A stretch of DNA of 64,000 nt. Origin: Mercenaria mercenaria. Lineage: Eukaryota; Mollusca; Bivalvia; Venerida; Veneridae. The stretch's first letter is position 1. Every line of letters starts with the position of its first letter. Shown here one piece after another: positions 38,201-46,053 of the stretch. The notes below the pieces were generated by a model. The model did not search any database. It worked only from the letters and a program-made list of their open reading frames with translations, and was not told the DNA's origin. Where the stretch lies: the NCBI RefSeq assembly GCF_021730395.1, contig NC_069374.1, positions 60,470,501-60,534,500 of the forward strand, written 5' to 3'. The translations under genes were made by a program, and so were the position numbers.

Positions 38201-38862
38201 GAAGGACAACTTGCTTTCTACTTACCTCAACTAGTTGTTTTTTTGCCAGTTTTGTTGCTAACGCAAGTGCTTGTGATGAAACAGATGCATCTGCCTCGAA
38301 AAAAAGCTTTAAAGTGGGTGGCCGAATATTTACGACCTGGCCGAATTTACGACTAGAACCAGTATAAAAAAGATTTTAAATATCAAATAATAAAATATTT
38401 CACTATATTAAAAATTGGGGGTGAAAAGTCTAGGGTTTGTAAAATTGGGGGTGAAAAGTCTTGGGAGGAAATGTCTTGGGGGTGAAATGTCTAGAGGAGG
38501 AAAAGTCTTGGGGGTGAAACGTCTGGAATTCACTGGACCCCTAGCCACTTCCTATTTGTTTACCTTGGCACAGCCACTGGCACTTGCTCCATCTCTCGAC
38601 AGTTTACACAGTCTTGTTCATTATCTACTAGCCACTGTCCATCTTCAACACGCTTGTTTGTGAGAATTTTAAACAACGGATCATCCTCGGGGCTCGCTAA
38701 ACTTCCCGCCAATTTGTCATCACTTGCTTGTAAAACTTTTCCTTCTTCCAAGCTCAGTTTCCAATGGTTAGCTCCGACAGAACTCCTTGAATTGCTGTTT
38801 ACAATGTGTACGGATATAATGTACATTGCCATGTAAGACATACACGGCAAATCGTAAGTCAT
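16684..38862 (-). CDS. TTC17-related TPR membrane protein (three exons)
   Basis: Exons 38862-38564, 18544-18298 and 17262-16684 join with compatible phases (299 + 247 + 579 = 1125 nt) into 374 residues. All junctions have GT donors and AG acceptors. Seen: a hydrophobic N-terminus (about residues 7-21) fitting a signal peptide; A-N-H-W and D-D-P-L-F-K-I-L; H-T-Q-Y-D-H-L-R-G-I-T-N-R-S in exon 2; two or three TPR-like helices around residues 187-300 (Y-W-R-I-R-G-N, A-I-E/S-C-F-R-K-A-L, F-T-L-G-E-I-L-K-A-Y-G-H-Y-Q-E-A); then one membrane segment (about 312-330) and a basic tail. Vertebrate TTC17 (about 1140 aa, cilium and actin organisation) has similar T-H-W, D-H-L-x-G-V-S-N-R-A and TPR blocks, from memory. 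This protein is about a third of that length and has a C-terminal anchor, so it is a relative rather than a plain orthologue. The ATG has A at -3 and an in-frame upstream stop. Intron 1 is about 20 kb and repeat-filled. Expected site: secretory membrane, with TPRs lumenal (inference). Confidence 0.75.
17785..18174. repeat. one-unit copy of the CCGATTTGGCTAG pearl-like family, in intron 2
   Basis: Starts CTAGAGCTGCTTTTGAGAAAAG and ends with GTCTCTCACCACACAG...ATAAT, matching both ends of 8709-9706, but with a single core unit (CCGATTTGACTAGTTATCGAA) and a shortened ACAG tract. Shows that core number in this family varies from one to five. Lies wholly in intron 2 (17263-18297) of the TTC17-like gene. 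Confidence 0.75.
18298..18544 (-). CDS. exon 2 of TTC17-like gene
   Basis: Acceptor TTTTCAG before T at 18544 and donor CAG/GTAAAAC at 18298. The first base completes the Ser codon begun by AG of exon 1, and the exon ends in phase 0. It encodes a Lys/Gln-rich stretch, then D-H-L-R-G-I-T-N-R-S, then P-E-P-E-V-A-I-M-F-R-K-K-G and a short helix E-T-R-L-R-K-L-K-K-Q. The D-H-L-x-G-x-x-N-R block is the clearest TTC17-type signature in the gene. Confidence 0.75.
18810..18834. repeat. GC-rich palindrome GGTGTCC-CGGGATCCCG-AGGACACC
   Basis: Directly inside the left inverted terminus. The centre CGGGATCCCG is itself a perfect palindrome and the outer GGTGTCC pairs with GGACACC. It could fold into a stable hairpin adjacent to the transposon end. 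Nothing comparable is present at the right end. Confidence 0.8.
19855..20400. repeat. AGGCCTAAAAAA element fragment with nested pearl-like repeat
   Basis: AAGGCCTAAAAAATCTTTG..GGTAACATGCTCAAAAAATTAGGGTAGGTAGGTC matches the left part of the element at 25431-27482, and GGGAGACTTCGAAATTTTTTTT..GTCAAAAAAATGATTACAAATAAGGGGGTTA matches its middle (27227-27285). A pearl-like element sits between (19942-20320). The short open frame ending near 20465 runs through these repeats and is not credible as a gene. Confidence 0.6.
19942..20320. repeat. pearl-like element, ATGCCCCCGAAGGG family
   Basis: The start TATGCCCCCGAAGGGAGGCATA forms a hairpin. Two units of about 142 bp share AACGTTAACTTTTTGCATGAAGG and CACCCCTACTGACTTTGGGG. 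The end is GGGGGCATTTGTCACCATTAGTGACAGCTCTTGT. AGGTCAAAGGTCA at 20265-20277 is a perfect DR1 arrangement. Inserted in the T-rich part of the AGGCCTAAAAAA family. Confidence 0.75.
20688..21030. repeat. left subterminal GGTGGCA/TGCCACC motif cluster
   Basis: Following CCCGTCCCTAGATTTGCC, words such as GCCACCTAATGCCACT, GGTGGCATTAG, GGTGGCATTTAGG and GGTGTAAATNGG recur in both orientations every 10-30 bases. The matching cluster at the other end is 24780-25285. Dense subterminal motifs of this kind are typical transposase-binding regions in long-ended DNA transposons (inference). Confidence 0.65.
21060..21780. repeat. degenerate interspersed repeat with GACCTTTGACCTACTG words
   Basis: Two diverged units, around 21400-21560 and 21560-21740, share GTGA/TAACCTAGACCTTTGACCTACTG, GAGTTATC.TCTG.AAAC and AGTTTCATGATC-like words, ending ACCGACAGACTGACCAACATCTGCAAAACAGTATACCC. 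TGACCTTTGACCT at 21574-21586 is a perfect DR1. A related diverged piece is at 48700-48960. An old pearl-like copy without preserved ends. Confidence 0.5.
22953..23600. repeat. possible old repeat beginning CTAGCTTTTGCCAAAGGCGGAGGG
   Basis: GCTTTTGCCAAAGGCGGAGGGATATTATTTTTGGCG resembles left ends of bivalve interspersed repeats (compare CCTTCGCCTTTGGCGGGGG at 27160-27175). The body contains two blocks with CATGAAACTT.AT/ATTCATGAAATTTGACAC about 170 bp apart. The right end was not found, so the limits are approximate. Confidence 0.35.
24131..24154. repeat. perfect 10-bp stem hairpin ACCTGCGGCC-TTCA-GGCCGCAGGT
   Basis: GC-rich hairpin with a TTCA loop in AT-rich surroundings, just 20 bases before the TA-flanked MITE at 24175. 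Probably the end hairpin of another repeat whose other end was not found. Confidence 0.7.
24175..24379. mobile_element. TA-flanked MITE with CTGTGAAATAATTT ends
   Basis: Left TA-CTGTGAAATAATTTTTATTCG and right CGAATTTAAATAATTTCACAG-TA are inverted with few mismatches. Length about 205 bp, flanked by TA. Size and TA duplication fit a Tc1/mariner-type MITE. It sits within the larger element 18792-25315, so it is younger than that element. Confidence 0.75.
24780..25285. repeat. right subterminal GGTGGCA/TGCCACC motif cluster
   Basis: Partner of 20688-21030. GGTGGCATTTAGTGGAAAAT, GCCACCATAGTGGCATTTTGGTG and CTAAATACTCCACTTA(C/T)TGCCACC recur at short spacing. CTAAATACTCCAC itself recurs three times (about 24991, 25090, 25231). 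It ends in CAATTCTAGGGACGGGCTGGC. Confidence 0.65.
25431..27482. mobile_element. inverted-repeat element AGGCCTAAAAAA...TTTAGGCCT with nested pearl-like repeat
   Basis: Left AGGCCTAAAAAAATAATTC..TTTGTTTCCGGT and right ACCGGAAACAAATAAAAAATTTTAGGCCT are inverted. The interior contains TTAGGGTAGGTAGGTCAG and GGGAGACTTTTCAG blocks shared with 19855-20400. The pearl-like repeat 25758-27177 (and an abutting AACAAGAGACCTG piece from 25478) interrupts it. No ORF of note. Confidence 0.6.
25758..27177. repeat. pearl-like element ending CTTTGGCGGGGGATAAA
   Basis: Starts AACAAGAGTGCCAGAATGTC. Its left part resembles that of the ACGCCCGAAGG family (TGTTGTACCACAGAAAAGTGGTC in both). Two units carry AAGTGTGACCTTGACCTTAGACC, and three units of about 156 bp begin GGGGAATAACTCAAAAAATAGG (26659, 26815, 26970), so two different cores lie in one element. 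The tail is (GGAC)/(GCAC) microsatellite, then CCCCTTCGCCTTTGGCGGGGG. Confidence 0.75.
27483..28734. other. intron DNA, no feature recognised
   Basis: AT-rich, no coding frame, tandem array or clear inverted ends. It may hold old unique intron sequence of the TTC17-like gene. Confidence 0.45.
28735..30870. repeat. pearl-like element, ACGCCCGAAGG-terminal family, copy 2
   Basis: Starts AACAAGAGCGCCGCCAAGC and ends AAATTCTTGTT. Almost identical to 9804-10805 along its length, including the outer right part (TGTGTATGTAAAACGATAAATC). It differs chiefly by the 1151-bp insertion at 29172-30322. Two core units and the (GACG)n tail are present. High similarity implies recent activity of the family. 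Confidence 0.85.
29172..30322. mobile_element. piggyBac-type non-autonomous element with TTAA duplication
   Basis: Flanked by TTAA (29168-29171 and 30323-30326). Ends are CCCTTTACTCCATA and TATGGAGTAAAGGG, perfectly inverted over 14 bp and starting with CCC as in piggyBac. The empty site is preserved in the sister repeat at 10237-10242 (CCCTTAAATG). Subterminal direct repeats (ACCACCTCTATCCATTCCCTGATAGATAC twice, 29190-29270) follow the left end. No transposase, so a MITE of 1151 bp. Confidence 0.9.
30871..34828. other. intron DNA, mostly unremarkable
   Basis: No coding exon recognised. Noted: AGGGAGAAG(T/G) repeated four to five times at 31434-31515; a (GT)n tract at about 33508-33528, which explains short open frames there; and ATGGCGATTAA-type words near 32345 and, inverted, near 34140 and 34195, without a convincing element. 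Some CpG-containing DNA near 32440-32600 (GATTGTCACCGACAATCG, a short inverted repeat). Confidence 0.45.
36664..36784. repeat. tandem duplication of a hairpin-bearing ~64-bp unit
   Basis: CTGTCAATCAAAAGGTGTTG appears at about 36664 and 36728, each followed by ATTAAA..CACAACAC and GAAGAGTTTAAAATATTGAC. AGGTGTTG pairs with CAACACCT around a short loop in the first unit; the second has drifted. Confidence 0.8.
37364..38362. mobile_element. ~1.0-kb TA-flanked element with CTGGTTC/GAACCAG ends
   Basis: Left TA-CTGGTTCGAGTCGTAAATTCGGCC and right GGCCGAATTTACGACTAGAACCAG-TA are inverted with one or two differences. TTCGGCCAC recurs inside both ends (37378-37392, 37590-37598 and, inverted, 38317-38343). 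Nested within 34829-38525, so younger. A 60-codon open frame inside (38174-38356) shows no family features. Confidence 0.7.
38564..38862 (-). CDS. exon 1 of TTC17-like gene (signal peptide, N-terminal region)
   Basis: Start ATG at 38860-38862 with A at -3 and an in-frame TAG 18 nt upstream. Donor CCAAG/GTAAAC at 38564, phase 2. It encodes a hydrophobic segment M-S-Y-M-A-M-Y-I-I-S-V-H-I-V, then G-A-N-H-W-K-L, E-E-G-K-V-L-Q and D-D-P-L-F-K-I-L, and ends D-C-V-N-C-R-E-M-E-Q. The N-x-H-W...G-K-V-x-Q block is like the mature N-terminus of TTC17 (T-T-H-W-V-V-T-E-D-G-K-I-Q). An in-frame junction to exon 2 gives V-P-S-E-S-Y. Confidence 0.7.
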
Positions 38863-39038
38863 TGTTTTAAGAAACGCCTAAAAGGCGACGTTTATTTGTT
38901 CTTTTTTCAACTTTGACAGATGGCACAAATTTTTTCAATGGCGAATTGGTAACTTCCGTTTTCCGTGAAAACTGAACAACTGTCAGATGCACACTTGGAG
39001 GCTATACACCACTATCGATAAAAGTAAAATCGACCACT

Positions 39039-41238
39039 CACGGGGGAGGAAGTGTTACACGAAGGATGGAGTTCTTCTGATAACCTGTCATGTTTTCTTC
39101 TGATAACTGTTACGGAGTTCCTGGAAAACGTTACAGAGTTCTTCTGATGTCTGAAGGACGAGCCAAGGAATCGGTGGATAAAATGGTAATTATTTATCTT
39201 TAAAAAGAGAGAATGGGGTGTAAAACTAAAGTTGCCTGATGTCTTGTGCTATGCGTCAGAAAAAAACTGTTTAGTCTAATAATCAGCGCCACTTCTTTGA
39301 AATGAAGACACTTTGAGTAAAATATCGAAATCGTTTGCTTATTCATACCTATTATTCTTCTTATTCACGTTTTTCATCCTCTCCACATACAATAGAATAA
39401 TTTTAGCGCAAAGTTGCAAACATAAACCACTTTCTAACAATTTTATGCCCGATTTTTCAAATGTTACGGAATTCAGGTGATAACTCTGAAGATATCACAG
39501 AGTTCTTATGATATCTTTTATTACTGCCAGGGTGTTTCTTTAGCTATGTTAAGATACTTTTTAGCTAATTTAATTATTTACAAAGAGTGTTAATGATGTT
39601 CTAGATAACGTAATATATTGATCCAAGGCACAGTTTTGTGGTTATATAATGTACGGTATGAGTCTTTTGTAAAGTTTTAAACTATGTGCAGTATAATGAC
39701 ATATATAGTAAAATACGAATAGATAACAAATGCAGTAAATTGTTTTTTTCGTTCTATCAATGGATGTGCCAATGAACAACGGTTTATTGGTTTCCGTTTT
39801 GACTGATCACTGAATTGAAATCAAATCTGTTATAGGGTACATCTATTTGCTGCATTTGCAGAGGCTGTCTTTTTCTGAAGTGGTTTATCGGATGTATATG
39901 TATGACTGCTGTTGTCATCGCATGCAATTCAATTGCTTGTCTAGTTATGCATATTCATATTATGACCTTTACGTTGAGTTAATATGTGGTAGGTTGAAAA
40001 GGCCAATATGCTAGGTAAAGCTTTAATAGATAATTGTCCTTTGATGTAAATACTGTCACAAGAGTTTCCTGACGTCTGAAGCAGTTGCTCATGTTGTAAA
40101 TATTCATCCTGAAAGGAAAGTCGCAATTACAACATCGAGGCCATGTGGCAAATTTAAAACAACTGTTTATGCACAGTCTTGGTTGGTGTATTTATTCTTT
40201 TTAATTTTTGTACAGGACTTGCTGTAGTATCTTTCGTCAACACTTGTATCAAACCACTTTCTTCATCATAAGATATTTTTTATTCGTCCTGTCCAATGTC
40301 TTCCCCAAGTAAATCAAACGTCCGTGTTTTAAATTTGCCACAGTCATACATATTAATCCGATAAACCGCTTCAGAAAAAGACAGCCTCTGCAAATGCAGC
40401 AAATAGATGTACCCTAAATTAAAGACAACGGATTTGATTTCAATTCAGTGATCAATCAAAACGGAAACCAATAACCGTTGTTCACGAACATTGGCACATC
40501 CATTGATAGAACGAAAAAAATACAATTTACTGCATTTGTTATCTATTCGTATTTTACTATATATATCATTATACTGCTTTTATTACTGCACATAGTTTTA
40601 AACTTTACAAAAGACTCATACCGTACATTATATAACCACAGTACTGTGCCTTGGATAAATATATTACGTTAGAACATCATTAACACCCTTTGTGAACAAT
40701 AAAATTAGCTAAAAAGTATCATAACATAGCTCAAGAAACGCCCTGGCAGTAACAAAAGTTATCATAAGAACTCTGTGACATCTTCAGAGTTATCACCTGA
40801 ATTCCGTAACATTTGAAAAATCGGGAATAAAATTGTTAGTAAGTGGTTTATGTTTGCATCTTTGCACTAAAATTATTCTATTGCATGTGGTGAGGATTAA
40901 GAACGTGAATAATATGTATGAATAAGCAAACGATTTCGATATTTTACTCAAAATGTCTTCATTTCAAAGAAGTGGCGCTGATTATTAGACTAAACAGATT
41001 TTTCTGACGCATAGCACAAGACATCAGGCAACCTTGATCATCAAACTTTAGTTTTACACCCCATTCTCTCTATTTAAAGATAAATAATTACTATTTTATC
41101 CACCGATTCCTTGGCTCGTCCTTCAGACATCAGAAGAACTCTGTAACGTTTTCCAGGAACTCCGTAACAGTTATCAGAAGAAAACATGACAGGTTATCAG
41201 AAGAACTCCATCCTTCGTGTAACACTTCCTCCCCCGTG
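39039..41238. mobile_element. 2.2-kb palindromic (fold-back) element
   Basis: Two arms of roughly 870-890 bp (39039-39910 and 40346-41238) are near-perfect inverted copies around a centre of about 435 bp. The first ~150 bp of each arm differ at only one or two bases. Ends are CACGGGGGAGGAAGTGTTAC and its complement. Outer arm parts repeat GTTACGGAGTTC / GTTACAGAGTTCTTCTGAT / TTCTTCTGATAAC words. No ORF of note (a 64-codon frame at 40478 follows the arm). Left flank CCACT and right flank TCACT hint at, but do not prove, a duplication. Lies 177 bp upstream of the TTC17-like start codon. Confidence 0.85.
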
Positions 41239-42290
41239 TCACTCCTCACTCAAGCAATATACAATAGACATATGGTGCACGATTGACTCGTTAGTGTGAG
41301 GAAAGAATTCTAAAAGACTGTTCATGGGTCCAACATGAGCTGAAGTGAGAATGTAAAATATGTTAGCATTCTACCAGTAGCCAGGTATAGGGGGCCTATA
41401 TATAACTGATGTATATCGTACAGTTACACCATCTGGAATAGGTGTATTTTGTTTAAGCACGCGCTTTGTTTAAACAGGGAGTCGTAGGTCATGATAAGTT
41501 TTTGCACTGGCTGTGTAAACTTACTAACTACATCACAACTGTCAAACTTTGCAAATGTGTCTTAGATAAAAAGTGATAATGGTTTAAAATACCCATGTGT
41601 AAATTTTCATGAATTTCTTATTGCTTTAGTTTTTACCACTGATACAAACCACTTTCCACACTTTTTAAGCAATTGAAACAATGATTTGCAGGATGTAGTT
41701 TCAACAAAGTTAACCTTACTTGATACAAATATTCAATTTCATGAGAAGAACGTATTGCTATTATGATAACTTTAATGTTTTGGACATACTTCTCCATTTT
41801 GATATCACTTAAACCATGGACTGCGAGTACACTGATTCAGGTGACGGTATTTAAGACATACGTACTGTTTATAGGGGTCATGTTATTGAAAAGGCTCTGA
41901 TTTGAAATTGAAAGCTGGTTTTAAATAAGTTTGATCTCTTGAGGATGCACAAGTAAATAAGACCATTTTAATGTATTTAACTCAAGTTTAGATAAATGAA
42001 TAAGAGATGAATCCTTATCCCCACCAATGCCACTTTCTTCTCCGCCACCCAGCAACAACCTAAATTATAGCCACAATATTAGATTCATAAGAAAAGGCTA
42101 ATAAAACTCGGCGTAATCGATGTGCTGCAGTTTTTGAGACATTATTGCTACGCAATGATGATTTAATTGTGATACCTGCGTATCCTGACTGTCCGTAACC
42201 ATGGTTACACATTCTGGAAGTGTCTCCGTATTACAAAACAGTTGAAGAAGAATACAGTCCTGCTATAATGCTGGAAACAGTACCGGTGTA
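41239..42290. other. intergenic, nothing recognised
   Basis: AT-rich, no coding or repeat structure seen. Confidence 0.45.
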
Positions 42291-42411
42291 GGTAAATCAC
42301 CCAGCAGTGAACACTAGTCGGGATATCAGCCGCGACCGAGAATCGAACCCGGACTGCTGGCGCTGTACAACATAGTCCAACCTACTACCCACTCGTCACT
42401 GATCCCTAATT
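42291..42411 (-). repeat. tRNA-derived SINE head or tRNA-like relic
   Basis: On the minus strand, GATCAGTGACGAGTGGGTAGTAGG resembles a box A region, and CCGGGTTCGATTCTCGG (about 42335-42351) is a good box B/T-arm. Spacing between them is about 45 nt. The 5' arm does not pair as a true tRNA acceptor stem would, so a SINE head is likelier than a tRNA gene. Confidence 0.5.
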
Positions 42412-42766
42412 CATCATTAATTATGTGATGGTTTGCATTTGCAAATATGCTATTAAAATGTTGCCGATGATGAACAAGTCGAATTAACTATATGGACCTG
42501 TTCTTGAAACTTGTCATATCGAAACTGCAACAATTCATTTAACGACTTTACTACAAGATTTTTTGAAGTCCCAATAAAATACACATAAATGTATTGAATT
42601 GTTAAACGGTCGCATCTTGAAACACATTCTAGTACTTTAAATGTATTCTTTTATATAAACAAAAATGGAGTCTCGCTTTAGTGCCAAGGGAAGTAATGCA
42701 CCCATTTACGCCTAAAAAGGATTCCAGATTAGTATCCCTTCCTGGTGTTATTATGGAAATAGATTC

Positions 42767-43004
42767 GGATGCGTCGTAATTAGATGACTACATCAAAGCG
42801 GTGTTCGTGATTAGATTACTACGCATCTAAACTCAAAGTTGTGTTCGTGATTAGATTACTACGCATCTGAACTCAAAGTCGTGTTCGTGATTAGATTACT
42901 ACGCATCTAAACTCAAAGTCGTGTTCGTGATTAGATTACTACGCATCTGAACTACCCAAAGCCGTGATTGTGATTAGATCACTACACATCTGAACTCAAA
43001 AGCG
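42767..43004. repeat. 40-bp minisatellite, about 5-6 units
   Basis: Unit GTGTTCGTGATTAGATTACT plus ACGCATCTAAACTCAAAGTC repeats exactly every 40 bp at 42801, 42841, 42881 and 42921, then less exactly from about 42964, with a partial unit before 42801. Units alternate CATCTAA and CATCTGA, suggesting two-unit blocks. Lies directly before the exon relic at 43060. Confidence 0.9.
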
Positions 43005-43059
43005 TGTTTTATTTGCCAGCAAATCATCAAAACCTAAAATCTGTTTCCCCAAACAAAAT

Positions 43060-43195
43060 ACAGAGCGTTTTGCTTTTTCTTCTGAGGGTACTAGCATTAT
43101 GCTGCCGTCATCCTTAACAGCAGTCTTCAAGGGAGAACAACTTTATTTACTGACACAACTTTCATCTCTCGCTTATCAGGCGACTTCCAAACGCT
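43060..43195 (-). pseudogene. decayed duplicate of part of the last exon of the KY-like gene
   Basis: CTTTTTCTTCTGAGGGTACTAGC..ATTATGCTG.CGTCATC and ACAACTTTCATCTCTCGCTT.TCAGGCGACTT match 44500-44625 at roughly 85 percent by eye, with small indels. Only about 135 bp of the disordered C-terminal tail region is duplicated, 1.3 kb past the gene's stop codon. Not a functional exon. Confidence 0.85.
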
Positions 43196-44411
43196 TATTA
43201 ATATAATTTCCTGCCATATGAATAAAATTAAAATTCTGACTTATACTGGGGCGTATATTTGTAAAAAGTCAAAATCAATAGAAAATAATTTAACAGACCC
43301 TATAGCTTCTTTATAATGCAATGCACCCGCTCTGTATATACAACTTACTTAATGTATATTTTTGTGACTTTTTAAAACGACAGACAGCATTCGTTAAATG
43401 GATAAGATGAAAGGATTGCTGCGTTTGGTGTTCTTGTATTGATGCATTATTAAAACATACTGTTCTAAAAGTACAACAGATTGTTTTTAAAAACTATGCA
43501 ATAATTCTACAGATATTTGCAAAGTATCAAGTTTTGCGACAGACGATTTATTAAAGGAAAACCAGATGTTCATTGTATGTTTGACTTTCGAAAATATACT
43601 ATAAGTTACAATGTAATCACAAAGCTTTATTCATTTATTCCATAATGATATTAGCTGAGTTTGGCATTACACATATAACGGATATAACTATGTAACATAC
43701 ACTGACATTCATATAAAATGGCATGTTTAGAAGGTCATGGTTGATGTTGTTTACCAATCACAGCAAAAACGTCTCCTATCTTTAAATGACTGGTAATAAC
43801 TTTCTCTAACTTATCATATTAACATAAAAACAACTATGTATGAACCAAAAGGTCACAGATACACGAATTGCAAATGAAACTATTTCTGCAATCATTAATA
43901 CGTGAGCACACGGTACATGTATAAAAACGACAACAACAACACATAATGTTTACAGACTTTAAAGACAATTTAAGAAAACACATGGCACGTACATACATGT
44001 ATGTGTCTATAACAAAACAAAACCGAACGTTTTAAATCTCATGCACATTTTGTACCTACAAAAAGGGGGCATCATTATTATAGAAATACTGGGATGATAG
44101 CAAAGGATCAAAACAGGAATCGCGAATCTTGCGGTTTTGATTCAGGTATGGTCAATTATTTTGGTGCTGTGTCATGCAAGTTTATTCACCAGCTTCCTAA
44201 AGATCGATCTTATCCCTTTAAATCCATGTAACAGTTCTAAATATTTTTCCCATTTCTTGTTATATCAAATGTCATTTAAATGAATTCTTGAATGACGCTC
44301 GAAAATCGCACTATTAGTAAGTATTTTTGCCTTGATGAAAAATTTATTCTCTCAGGTCTAACGCTGAAGATATCCGAAATATTAAATTTGACATGCATAA
44401 TATTATCACTA
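43196..44411. other. 3' flank of KY-like gene
   Basis: No independent gene. An AATAAA on the minus strand at 44343-44348 lies 64 nt past the stop codon and is a possible polyadenylation signal; another is at 44181-44186. The rest is AT-rich. Confidence 0.45.
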
Positions 44412-46053
44412 TCATTTTTCTCCTCTGACTTTTGCAAGTGCCGTATATAACTTTGTATCATCACGTGTCCTAGTTCTTCTTACACCTGTTGCAGGACGTT
44501 TGGCCTTTTCTTCTGCGGGTACCAACATTATGCTGTCGTCATCACCACCAGCAGTTTTCAAGGGAACAACTTTATTAGTTGACACAACTTTCATCTCTCG
44601 CTTGTCAGGCGACTTGGACGTAGTTTGTTTATCCGGTTGCACAGGCATGACCACGTTTAATGGGATTTCTGGGATCTCCTGAAGATCTTGATCAACTCGG
44701 ACAAACGTCTGCTTTGTCTGTGACTTTGCCGAAGACTCACGTGGAATTGGTTCGGGCGATTTCGTATCGTCGATTCCATCCGGAGAATTGCGAATACTTT
44801 CAGGAGCATGGGAATTTGTATCCATGACAACATTTGAAGCACTAACAATAGACTCTGCAACCTCTGGTTGTTTTTCTATCAACGGCTCAGACTTCATCGA
44901 CTGTGTCGGACGTTCTGGGGGATCGTCGGCTATTTCCGTCTTTTCCGTCAAAATCCCGAGCGGGCTGTTACGCTGAGGAACATCACTGATAAGCAGATAG
45001 TTGCATATGTTGATCTCCCGTCTCTCAGACAATGGAACGTTGCCCCGAACATTCCGTGCGTACATTTTCAAAGTGTACTCGCCGAAAGGGGGCGCTTCTA
45101 TGAAAAATGTCATTATATTAAGGTCAACTTCAAACTTGTCACTCAGCGAATTGATATTAAAGTCGTTGTCATATGTTGAGGCCATCTTGAAAAAGAACTT
45201 CATATTCTGCACCAGGTTTGTATCCACGATTTTGAACCTCAGTTTAGTCTGTGTATTTTTGGCAACAATTACGCCGCTTGTGTAATTGAAAGGAGCCAGC
45301 CCTATCTTCGATATGTCTTTTCCAGGACCCCAACCGACCGCGTCCATCTTTGGAAATCCTGTGTTTGCTGATTCTTCGACGAGGACTTTATATACGGCCA
45401 CCCAGTCATATTCCTTGTACACACTACCTTTATTTGTCTGCTTGCCGACAATTTCCATCCGAAAAATTCCTTGTTCAGGAAATCGCACCTTTATGGAAAT
45501 TGAGCTGTCTGTAAGTTTATGAATAAAGATAGGGACGCTGTTATTTGACCCATTTGTTAAATAGCGTCTCGTCTCTGGCCTGTCAAAATGTGATATGTAA
45601 CAGTTAAATTTTTGTTCTGACACTTGTTTAGGTTGTATTCCAAACACAACTTCTACTTCCCCGTCTTGTGCCTCAATTTCACACAATGGATGAGACAGCA
45701 CTTGCATTCCCAGCTCAAAGAATCTGTTTTTGAGGTTTGCTGTTTCTTCAAATGAATCTATATGCCTCGGAGAATCCAGTAATTGCCAGCGTGGCGTCTC
45801 TGCGAAATGTGTGAATATCATGTCCTTTGGATCTGTAAGAAAGAATCTCTCGTCACACTTAAATCGTCCTCGGCCGTCCCCGGGGTCCCTAAGATCACAT
45901 GCTCCCCAGAGTGTGTCCACAAAACGCCAGTCACCCTCCACACGTACAGCATTCCACTCCCCGTAATGTTTGCTCATGTCAATTTTCTCTCCTATCTGGT
46001 AGTTAACTCCCTTCACGGCTCCGTGTATAATCACACAGTACAAACCGGCGTAT
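44412..46053 (-). CDS. exon 5 of KY-like gene
   Basis: Acceptor TTTCTTGTAG before ATACGCCGG at 46053; the first base completes the Arg codon begun by AG in exon 4. It encodes residues 162-708: the second half of the transglutaminase-like fold, the KY beta region, and a tail ending R-T-R-T-R-D-D-T-K-L-Y-T-A-L-A-K-V-R-G-E-K. The tail is rich in short acidic, Ser/Pro and Lys motifs with no globular signal. Stop TGA at 44412-44414. Confidence 0.9.

Larger units (their letters stand above)
34829..38525. mobile_element. 3.7-kb DNA element with repeated GACTTTTCACCCCCAA ends
   Basis: Left CAGACGTTTCACCCCCAAGACT (34829 on) and right AGTCTTGGGGGTGAAACGTCTG (to 38525) are inverted. Each end then repeats the motif two or three more times with a TCCTCCCA-type variant (left 34829-34945; right 38405-38525). 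The interior is strongly AT-rich and lacks a coding region; it contains a second element (37364-38362) and a tandem hairpin pair (36664-36784). No convincing target duplication. The right end stops 38 bp from the splice donor of exon 1 of the TTC17-like gene (exon ends at 38564). Confidence 0.75.

Noticed and set aside
38174-38356. 60-codon frame with a hydrophobic stretch
   Set aside because: Inside a ~1-kb non-autonomous element near its inverted end; no family match and a short length.
39030-41245. CACT target duplication of the palindromic element
   Set aside because: Left CCACT abuts the end but right TCACT is offset by one base; could be chance.
42291-42411. tRNA gene on the minus strand
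   Set aside because: Box B is good but no pairing acceptor stem or anticodon arm is convincing; SINE head preferred.
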